Assembly: GCF_030167905.1 (NCBI RefSeq)
Contig: NZ_JARGNA010000003.1
Span: 186,001-250,000, forward strand
DNA length: 64,000 nucleotides
Direction: 5' to 3'
Origin: Flavobacterium terrisoli
Lineage (GTDB): Bacteria > Bacteroidota > Bacteroidia > Flavobacteriales > Flavobacteriaceae
The position numbers and the translations under genes are program-made. The stretch's first letter is position 1. Each line of letters begins with the position of its first letter. This document shows, one piece after another, positions 18,547 through 26,600 of the stretch. The notes below the pieces were generated by a model. That model saw only the letters and a program-made list of their open reading frames with translations, did no database searches and had not been told where the DNA came from.

Positions 18547-19529
18547 TGAATAATGAAAAAGCAATTCTGATTACCGGAGGTGCTGGATTTATTGGTTCAA
18601 ACCTCTGTGAGTATTTTTTAGACAAAGGATATTCAGTCACTTGCTTAGATAATTTTGCCACCGGTCACCGACACAATGTCGCTGAATTTTTAAACCATAA
18701 AAACTTCAGGCTGATTGAAGGCGATATCAGAAATATTGAGATTTGCCATGAAGCAGTAAAAAATATTGATTTTGTGTTGCACCAGGCAGCTTTAGGCTCA
18801 GTGCCGCGTTCTATCAATGATCCTGTAACCAGCAATGAAGTAAATGTTTCAGGATTTTTGAACATGCTTTTGGCTTCAAGGGATGCAGGTGTGAAGCGTT
18901 TTGTTTATGCTGCCAGTTCTTCAACTTATGGTGATTCGGAAAGTTTGCCAAAAGTTGAGGATAAAATTGGTAAGCCGCTTTCGCCTTATGCCATTACAAA
19001 GTATGTAAACGAATTATACGCTGATATTTTTAGCAAAACTTACGGATTGGAAACCATCGGTTTGCGCTATTTTAATGTTTACGGCAGAAGACAAGATCCA
19101 AACGGTGCTTATGCTGCGGTAATCCCAAAGTTTGTCATGCAATTGATGGCGCACGAAAGCCCGGTAATCAATGGTGATGGGAATTATTCAAGGGATTTCA
19201 CCTATATAGACAACGTGATTCAAATGAATGAATTGGCGATGTTGGTACAAAATCCGGAAGCTGTGAATACGGTTTATAATACAGCTTTTGGTGACAGGAC
19301 AACATTAAATGATATGGTCAGCTATCTCAAATTGTATTTATCAGAATTTGATGAGCAGATAGCCAATATTCCTGTCATACACGGTCCAAGCAGAGCAGGA
19401 GATATTCCTCATTCATTGGCCAGTATTGACAAGGCAAAACAATTATTGAACTATAGTCCAAAGTTCTCGTTTCAGCATGGGCTGAAAGAAGCAGTGGCTT
19501 GGTATTGGAAGAATTTAAAAAAAGATTAA
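18543..19529 (+). CDS. wbpP: UDP-N-acetylglucosamine 4-epimerase (WbpP/TviC type SDR)
   Basis: 328 aa from the ATG at 18543, whose ATGA overlaps the kinase stop and suggests translational coupling. Extended SDR fold: GGAGFIG (12-18) binds NAD, and Y149-x3-K153 (SPYAITK) is the catalytic pair. Long stretches such as LRYFNVYGRRQDPNGAYAA and INGDGNYSRDFTYIDN resemble Pseudomonas WbpP, which interconverts UDP-GlcNAc and UDP-GalNAc (and the uronic forms). With the TviB/WbpO-like dehydrogenase downstream it would supply UDP-GalNAcA, as in the Vi antigen route. The upstream start at 18510 lies inside the kinase frame and is not needed. Confidence 0.87.
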   Translation: MMNNEKAILITGGAGFIGSNLCEYFLDKGYSVTCLDNFATGHRHNVAEFLNHKNFRLIEGDIRNIEICHEAVKNIDFVLHQAALGSVPRSINDPVTSNEVNVSGFLNMLLASRDAGVKRFVYAASSSTYGDSESLPKVEDKIGKPLSPYAITKYVNELYADIFSKTYGLETIGLRYFNVYGRRQDPNGAYAAVIPKFVMQLMAHESPVINGDGNYSRDFTYIDNVIQMNELAMLVQNPEAVNTVYNTAFGDRTTLNDMVSYLKLYLSEFDEQIANIPVIHGPSRAGDIPHSLASIDKAKQLLNYSPKFSFQHGLKEAVAWYWKNLKKD

Positions 19530-19544
19530 AAATTACAATTGATA

Positions 19545-20936
19545 ATGAAAATAACTAATATTTGTTGTATCGGAGCAGGATATGTTGGTGGTCCAACCAT
19601 GGCAGTAATAGCCGAAAAATGTCCACACATAAAAGTAACTGTTGTCGATTTAAACGAGGCCAGAATTGCCGCATGGAATGATAAAGATGTAAACAATATT
19701 CCGATTTATGAACCGGGATTGAATGAAATTGTAGCCAATACAAGAGGTAAAAATCTATTCTTTTCTACTGCGGTTGATAAAGCCATAGACGAGGCAGAAT
19801 TGATTTTCATATCGGTAAATACCCCAACGAAAACTTATGGAACAGGAAAGGGAATGGCTGCCGATTTAAAACACATAGAGCTTTGTGCCCGCCAAATTGC
19901 CAAAGTGGCCAAAAACGACAAAATCATTGTAGAAAAATCTACTTTACCCGTAAGAACGGCTGAAGCTTTAAAAAGCATCTTGGACAATACCGGAAACGGA
20001 GTTCAGTTCCAAATATTGTCTAACCCTGAATTCCTTGCAGAAGGAACTGCGGTACAGGATTTATTGAGTCCGGACAGGGTTCTGATTGGTGGTGAAACCA
20101 CACCTGAAGGACAAAAAGCCATCGAATCTTTAGTTGATGTTTACGCCAATTGGGTACCGAGGGAACGCATTTTGAAAACCAATGTCTGGTCATCTGAATT
20201 ATCAAAATTGACCGCCAACGCATTCCTGGCGCAAAGAGTTTCGTCTATCAATGCGATGTCAGAATTGTGTGAGAAAACGGAAGCCAATGTAAATGAAGTG
20301 GCTAAGGCTATCGGAATGGACAGCCGAATTGGTTCTAAGTTCTTAAAAGCCTCTGTGGGCTTTGGAGGTTCTTGTTTTCAAAAAGACATCTTAAACTTGG
20401 TTTACATTTCAAAAGCTTTCGGATTAAATGAAGTAGCCGATTATTGGGAACAGGTGATTATTATGAATGATCATCAAAAAAGACGTTTCTCCAGAAATAT
20501 AGTGCAGACTTTATACAACACGGTTTCGGGTAAAAAAATAGCTTTCCTGGGTTGGGCGTTTAAAAAAGACACCAATGATACCAGAGAATCAGCCGCGATT
20601 TATGTAGCCGATGATTTGATCAATGAGCAGGCTAAAATTGCACTTTTTGATCCAAAAGTTGGCCACCAGCAAGTGTTGTCTGATTTGGATTATTTGAATA
20701 CCAGAAAACCTTCAGAAAACGAAAATCACATCAATACTTTTGACAATCCTTATAAAGCTTGTGAAAATGCTCATGCTGTGGCGATTCTAACAGAATGGGA
20801 CGAGTTTAAGGATTATGATTGGAAGAAAATTTATGACAGTATGTTAAAACCGGCATTTATTTTTGACGGTAGAAATCTTTTGGATGGAGACAAAATGAGA
20901 GCCCTTGGTTTTGTGTATCAATCTATTGGTTCTTAA
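19545..20936 (+). CDS. ugd: UDP-glucose 6-dehydrogenase
   Basis: 463 aa. Rossmann motif [10 protein letters not shown] near the N-terminus; conserved [15 protein letters not shown]; the catalytic Cys C277 in FGGSCFQKD; and the C-terminal segment [16 protein letters not shown]. The length and the [14 protein letters not shown]-like motif are those of the animal-type UGDH family, which some Bacteroidota share, not the shorter bacterial TuaD type. It oxidises UDP-glucose to UDP-glucuronate with two NAD+. I chose the ATG at 19545; a TTG at 19539 is the only alternative. It follows the epimerase by 15 bases in the same operon. Confidence 0.93.
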   Translation: MKITNICCIGAGYVGGPTMAVIAEKCPHIKVTVVDLNEARIAAWNDKDVNNIPIYEPGLNEIVANTRGKNLFFSTAVDKAIDEAELIFISVNTPTKTYGTGKGMAADLKHIELCARQIAKVAKNDKIIVEKSTLPVRTAEALKSILDNTGNGVQFQILSNPEFLAEGTAVQDLLSPDRVLIGGETTPEGQKAIESLVDVYANWVPRERILKTNVWSSELSKLTANAFLAQRVSSINAMSELCEKTEANVNEVAKAIGMDSRIGSKFLKASVGFGGSCFQKDILNLVYISKAFGLNEVADYWEQVIIMNDHQKRRFSRNIVQTLYNTVSGKKIAFLGWAFKKDTNDTRESAAIYVADDLINEQAKIALFDPKVGHQQVLSDLDYLNTRKPSENENHINTFDNPYKACENAHAVAILTEWDEFKDYDWKKIYDSMLKPAFIFDGRNLLDGDKMRALGFVYQSIGS

Positions 20937-20953
20937 TTAAATAATTATATTTG
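20926..20953 (+). promoter_or_regulatory. internal promoter (-33 TTG and -7 TATATTTG)
   Basis: TTG at 20926-20928 and TATATTTG at 20946-20953, 17 nt apart, is one of the best full -33/-7 matches in the window. It would drive the TviB-like dehydrogenase and rfbB separately from the upstream genes. The TTG overlaps the end of ugd. Confidence 0.65.
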
Positions 20954-20987
20954 CCCGCTTGAATTAAATAAATTTTAAACAGTTTTT

Positions 20988-22265
20988 ATGAATATTAAAA
21001 TTGCAGTTATAGGATTAGGATATGTAGGTTTACCTCTTGCAAGACTTTTTGCTACGAAATATCCTGTCGTGGGTTTTGATATCAATCAGAATAGAATTCA
21101 GGAATTAAACTCTGGAGTTGATTCAACACTTGAAATTGACGAAGAGACACTGAATAAAGTATTGGTAACATCAAGCAATAACGCACAAGGATTATTTTGC
21201 AGTAGTTCCATTGAAGATATTGCCTCCTGTAATTATTATATAGTAACCGTTCCGACACCAGTTGATAAAAATAATCGTCCCGATTTAACACCTTTATACA
21301 AATCGAGTGAAACTGTTGGAAAAGTATTGAAAAAAGGAGATATCGTAATCTATGAATCTACAGTTTATCCCGGTGTTACCGAAGAAGAATGTATTCCGGT
21401 TCTGGAAAGAGTAAGCGGTTTAAAATTCAATATTGATTTCTTCGCAGGTTATTCTCCGGAAAGAATCAACCCGGGTGATAAAGAACATACTGTTGAAAAA
21501 ATCCTAAAAGTAACTTCGGGTTCAACTCCCGAAATCGGAGAAAAAGTAAACGATTTATACAAATCAGTGATTACTGCCGGTACGCATTTGGCACCATCAA
21601 TAAAAGTGGCAGAGGCGGCAAAAGTGATTGAGAATTCACAACGTGATATCAATATTGCTTTTGTCAATGAATTGGCAAAGATTTTCAATTTATTAGAAAT
21701 AGATACGCATGCAGTCTTAGAAGCCGCCGGAACCAAATGGAATTTTTTACCATTCAAACCGGGATTGGTTGGCGGACACTGCATAGGCGTTGACCCATAT
21801 TATTTGGCACAAAAAGCACAGGAAAAGGGTTATCATCCAGAAATTATTTTGGCCGGACGCCGACTCAATGACAGTATGGGCGAATATGTTGCTTCTCAGG
21901 TTGTCAAATTGATGATCAAAAAAGGCGTAACGATTAATGGTGCCAAATTGTTGATGTTGGGCATTACTTTCAAAGAAAATTGTCCTGATGTCCGCAATAC
22001 CAAAATTGTAGATGTAGTTCACGCTTTGGAAGATTATGGTATCGATGTTACCATTTTTGATCCTTGGGCAAAACCTTCGGAGGTAAAGCATGAATACCAA
22101 TTGACAACGACCAACGAATTACCTTCGGATACTTTTGATGCCATTGTTTTGGGTGTTGCCCATAAGGAATTTGTAAGCGTTGATTTGTCGAAATTGAAAA
22201 AAGCAAATGGCGTTTTATTTGATGTTAAAGGCGTTTTAAACGAAAAAGCTGACGGAAGATTATAA
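20988..22265 (+). CDS. tviB: nucleotide-sugar dehydrogenase, UDP-HexNAc 6-dehydrogenase (TviB/WbpO type)
   Basis: 425 aa. Rossmann GLGYVGLPLA at the N-terminus; VPTPVDKNNRPDL and ESTVYPGVTEEECIPVLE are typical of the WbpA/WbpO/TviB group; catalytic C265 lies in GGHCIGVDPYYLA; the C-terminal domain keeps LGITFKENCPDVRNTK. The enzyme oxidises C6 of UDP-GlcNAc or UDP-GalNAc. With the WbpP-type epimerase upstream, UDP-GalNAcA is the likely product. It has its own promoter motif 34 nt upstream of the ATG and is followed by rfbB after two bases. Confidence 0.9.
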   Translation: MNIKIAVIGLGYVGLPLARLFATKYPVVGFDINQNRIQELNSGVDSTLEIDEETLNKVLVTSSNNAQGLFCSSSIEDIASCNYYIVTVPTPVDKNNRPDLTPLYKSSETVGKVLKKGDIVIYESTVYPGVTEEECIPVLERVSGLKFNIDFFAGYSPERINPGDKEHTVEKILKVTSGSTPEIGEKVNDLYKSVITAGTHLAPSIKVAEAAKVIENSQRDINIAFVNELAKIFNLLEIDTHAVLEAAGTKWNFLPFKPGLVGGHCIGVDPYYLAQKAQEKGYHPEIILAGRRLNDSMGEYVASQVVKLMIKKGVTINGAKLLMLGITFKENCPDVRNTKIVDVVHALEDYGIDVTIFDPWAKPSEVKHEYQLTTTNELPSDTFDAIVLGVAHKEFVSVDLSKLKKANGVLFDVKGVLNEKADGRL

Positions 22266-22267
22266 AG

Positions 22268-23314
22268 ATGAAGAAGATTTTAATAACAGGTGGTGCAGGA
22301 TTTATAGGTTCGCATGTGCTTCGTCGTTTTGTGACCAAATATCCGGCCTATGAGATATATAATCTGGATGCGCTGACTTATGCCGGGAATCTGGAAAATA
22401 TTGCCGATATTGAGCATTCACCCAATTATACGTTTATAAAAGGAGATATCGTTGATGCCGATTTTATCAACGGTTTATTTCAAAAACACCAATTTGACGG
22501 TGTGATACATCTGGCCGCGGAATCCCATGTTGATCGTTCGATTACAGACCCACTGGCGTTTGTGAAAACCAATGTGATTGGTACGATGAATTTATTGAAT
22601 GCTTTCAAAACCATTTGGAAGGATAAATTTGAAGGCAAAAGATTTTACCATGTCAGTACCGATGAGGTTTACGGAAGTTTGGGAACTACAGGTTTGTTTA
22701 CAGAAACAACGCCTTATGATCCAAATTCACCTTATTCAGCATCGAAAGCAAGCTCAGATCATTTTGTTCGTGCTTACGGAGAAACTTTTGGTTTGCCTTA
22801 TGTGATTACCAATTGTTCGAATAATTACGGCCCGAATCATTTTCCTGAGAAACTGATTCCACTTTTCATCAATAATATCATTAATAACAAGTCATTGCCG
22901 GTTTATGGTGATGGAAATTATACCCGTGATTGGTTGTTTGTCATTGACCATGCGATTGCTATCGATTTGGTTTTCCACGAAGGAAGAAATCATGAGACTT
23001 ATAATATTGGTGGCTTTAATGAATGGAAGAACATTCAGTTGGTTAAATTGCTTTGTCAAAAAATGGATGCTAAATTAGGCAGGGTTTCGGGAGAATCTGA
23101 GAAGTTGATTACTTATGTAAAAGACAGACCGGGCCACGATTTAAGATATGCTATCGATGCTTCTAAAATTAATACCGAATTGGGTTGGGAACCTTCAGTT
23201 ACTTTTGAGGAAGGTTTGGAAAAAACAATCGATTGGTTTTTGGCCAATGAAGAATGGCTGAAGAATGTGACTTCTGGAGAGTACGCCAAATACTACGAAA
23301 AACAGTACCAATAA
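22268..23314 (+). CDS. rfbB: dTDP-glucose 4,6-dehydratase
   Basis: 348 aa, normal length. GGAGFIGSHVL near the N-terminus binds NAD. The catalytic T131-D132-E133 triad lies in VSTDEVYGSLG, and Y156-x3-K160 in SPYSASK. DAxTYAGN and NNYGPNHFPEKLIPL are family signatures. It converts dTDP-glucose to dTDP-4-keto-6-deoxyglucose, the precursor of rhamnose and other deoxysugars. No rfbA, rfbC or rfbD is next to it in the window, so later steps must be encoded elsewhere. It ends the first polysaccharide block at a strong terminator. Confidence 0.96.
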   Translation: MKKILITGGAGFIGSHVLRRFVTKYPAYEIYNLDALTYAGNLENIADIEHSPNYTFIKGDIVDADFINGLFQKHQFDGVIHLAAESHVDRSITDPLAFVKTNVIGTMNLLNAFKTIWKDKFEGKRFYHVSTDEVYGSLGTTGLFTETTPYDPNSPYSASKASSDHFVRAYGETFGLPYVITNCSNNYGPNHFPEKLIPLFINNIINNKSLPVYGDGNYTRDWLFVIDHAIAIDLVFHEGRNHETYNIGGFNEWKNIQLVKLLCQKMDAKLGRVSGESEKLITYVKDRPGHDLRYAIDASKINTELGWEPSVTFEEGLEKTIDWFLANEEWLKNVTSGEYAKYYEKQYQ

Positions 23315-23337
23315 GTTATTAAAAAAATACCTTATAC

Positions 23338-23362
23338 AAGCCATGTTTACATGGCTTTTTTT
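23338..23362 (+). terminator. Rho-independent terminator after rfbB
   Basis: Perfect 8-bp stem AAGCCATG/CATGGCTT with a TTTA loop and a T7 run. Confidence 0.92.
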
Positions 23363-23669
23363 ATTCCTCACTTTGTGGTTTTTAATTGCGTTTTAAGTAT
23401 TGTTGAATTTTCAATCTCGTAATTTTACTACCAAAAAATTGTACAGCTTCTATTATATTAACTAAAAATCAATAATTTATTAACACGAAAACGTTTTCGT
23501 TTGTGTAGTAAAATTTCGTTTTGTAATTTAGTTAACATAATTTTATAGTTTTATCGACCCACAATCTACATTTACGCTAAACTAATCATCAGCCTAACCT
23601 TATATGATGATTAAATTGGTTTCTTCCTGATTTAAGCAATGGTCTTAATTTTAACTAAAATAATCTATT
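23363..23669. other. intergenic region upstream of the first giant adhesin gene
   Basis: 307 AT-rich bases with no convincing ORF. It holds a 16-bp perfect palindrome (23485-23500). No exact TAnnTTTG box is seen, only near matches. The promoter of the adhesin gene must lie here, since a terminator closes the previous operon. Confidence 0.6.
23485..23500. promoter_or_regulatory. 16-bp perfect palindrome, operator candidate
   Basis: ACGAAAACGTTTTCGT is its own reverse complement and has a central CG, as many LacI-family operators do. It lies 170 bases before the ATG of the 1763-aa adhesin. Its first 11 bases recur at 3291-3301 upstream of gltA. Confidence 0.5.
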
Positions 23670-26600
23670 ATGGAAAAAAAATTACTTGTTCAATCTTCAA
23701 GCCAACTTTGCAAATTAAAATCGCCTGGTTTTTTTAAGGCGTGGTTATTAATGTTGGTCTTAATTACTTTTTCTTCTAAGAAAAGTTTTTCCCAAACAAT
23801 AGAACAATTTAATTATGCCGCCGGAACTGCTGCCCTGAATGCTAAGAATGGTGGATCAGGATGGTGTACTTCAGGTTCTACCAATTGGTTTAACACCAAT
23901 ACGGGGTTGGATATTTTTAACGGGACGATGGCTTATAGTAAAAACTCATTGGCTTTGAGTACTTTGGGTACCACTTTTCCATCCACAGGGACAGGAGGTC
24001 AAAATAACTTCAGAAAAATCACCTCTTATTTAGGTCAGGGTTGTGGAAATAATACCTACTACATTAGTTTTTTAGTTCGCCAAAAAGGCGGTTCCAATAT
24101 GAACGGATATGCTGGTGTTTCTTTGTTTAGTTCAAACTTGGCTGCCTGTGACGCAGGAACACAAGCCGGTACTGAGCAATTAATAATTGGAAAAAGAAAT
24201 GGTTCTGGGAATGTTAATTGGGGTTTTCAAATAGGAAACAATATTAATAACGGTAACAATACCGGTGTGGCAATTGATGGAACCACTCGTTTAATTGTGG
24301 TAAAGATTAGTGCAGGTTCGGGTTCGACATGGTCAATCAGAATGTGGGTTGATCCGGCTTTGAATAATACTCTTACTGATGGACAGATAGGTACGGCAGC
24401 GGGATATTGTGAGTATTTGAACGCAGGCTTGTCGGGGAGTACTTGTTTTGACAAATTTAGAATCGAAGGTGGCGGCGGATCAGGGATTGATTTAGATGAG
24501 TTCCGTTTTAGCTCAACTTATACAGACGTTATCCCGGTTCAAGCTCCGGGAATCAGCATCGGAATCACAAGCGGAGCCAATCCGGTTTGTTCAGGTACTT
24601 CAGTAACTTTCACAGCAACACCAACCAATGGTGGAACAACACCAACATACATTTGGAAGAAAAATGGCAATGCTATTTCGGGGGCAACAGGAGTAACGTA
24701 TACTGGAGTAGCAGGAACTGATTTTGTAAATACGGATCAAATAACCTGTCAGGTTACACAAGATGTCGGAACTTCAGGATTGACTGCACAAAGCACAACT
24801 TCAAGTGCAATCACAATGACTGTTAATACTGCTGTGGCTATTACGACTAATGTGACCAATGGCTCAGCTTGTCAGGGCAATAGTGCTGTTTTCTCTGTTG
24901 CTGCAACAGGTACAGGTTTAGGATATAAATGGCAGGTAAATACAGGGAGTGGCTTTGTTGATTGTACAGCTGCTGACGGATCAGGTTTTACGACCAATAC
25001 TTTTACTACAGTGGCAACAACTGGTGCTATGAATGGTTATGTTTACCAATGTTTGATTACCGGAACAGCACCTTGTAGCGGACTTACATCAGCTTCAGGG
25101 ACTTTAACCGTAGTTTCAAATCCAACCATCAGTGTTCCACCGACAACTAATGCCTGTACGGCACAAGGAACGGCATCGATAGTTTCATCACCGGCAGGAG
25201 TAAGTTCTTTTGCTTGGTACAGAGTAGGTTCACCGGATATATTGTTGACTAACACTACAATTAGTGGTGTTACTTACAGCGGCGCAACTACGGCAACTTT
25301 ATCAATGTCTGGACTAACAGTTGCAGATAATGGCGCTCAGTTTTATGTTATTGGCACTGGTTGTGGTGGTAATACAGCAACTTCAGGATTAAGCACATTG
25401 ACAATTAATACGACACCATCACAAACCATTACAGCGCCTGCAAGCACTTGTGCCAATTCAACAGGAAATCTTGCTTCTGTTCCGAATGCAGGTGTTGGTG
25501 CAACTTATGCATGGACGATAGGCGGTGGAACCATTACCAGTGCAGCCAATATTCAACAAATTACCTTTACTGCCGGTGCTTCAGGGTCAGTGACTTTGAA
25601 TTGTGTGGTAACGGCTAACGGATGCCCTAGTGCCGGAGGACAAAATACTTCGGTAACCATCAATGCGATTCCATCTCAAACTATCACGGCTCCAGGTTTT
25701 GTTTGTGGAAGTTCTACAGGAAATCTAGCGTCAGTTCCGGTTAGCGCCGGTGGCAGTTATGCTTGGTCAATTACCGGTGGAACGATAACAAGCGCAACCA
25801 ACATTCAGCAAATTACTTTCACGGCTAATGCAAGTGGATCAGTTGTTTTGAATTGTGTGGTGACTTCAGCTCAGAATTGTTCAAGTGCCGGAGGTCAAAA
25901 TACCAGCATTCCAATTACACCTGCAACAGCAGTTACGGGTAATCCTTCCAAAACACCTCAGTCTATTTGTCTTGGTGGGTCAGCAACAGCGCTTTCGGTT
26001 ACTGCTGTAGGATCAGCGCTTACATACCAATGGTATAGCAATCTAAATGACAGCAACTCTGGTGGTACATTAATTAGTGGTGCTGTTTCAGCCAGTTATA
26101 CTCCAACTTTTTCAGGAGGAGCAACGTTATATTACTATTGTGTAGTCGGAGGCGGTTGTGCACCAACTTCAGTACCAAGTGATACTTCGGGACCAATTAC
26201 TTTTGGAGGATTGCCAAGTGATACGGCAAATTATACAATAACCAACGGAGGAAATCAAGGTTTGGGCTTTGGTCCTTGGGCTTACTCAGTAAGTGGTAGC
26301 GGTGGTACTTTTAACGGAAGTTCTGACATAGGAACTGCTTGGGGGATTTATGCCAATAATGGAGGTTCTGTAACTGCCAGCAGACCATTTTTGGTGCCAT
26401 TGTCTTCAGGAAATACCGTAAGCTTTGCTTTTGATAATGGAGGCGTAGATAATGTAGGAAGTAAAGTTGGTGTTCGATTAAAAAATGCCAGTAATAATGT
26501 TTTGACAGAGTTCCGCTTTTTGCAGGGAGTAGCACAGTATTCCATTGCGGATTCAGCAACAAATGATACTGGAGTTAATTATACTTCTACCGGATTGAGC

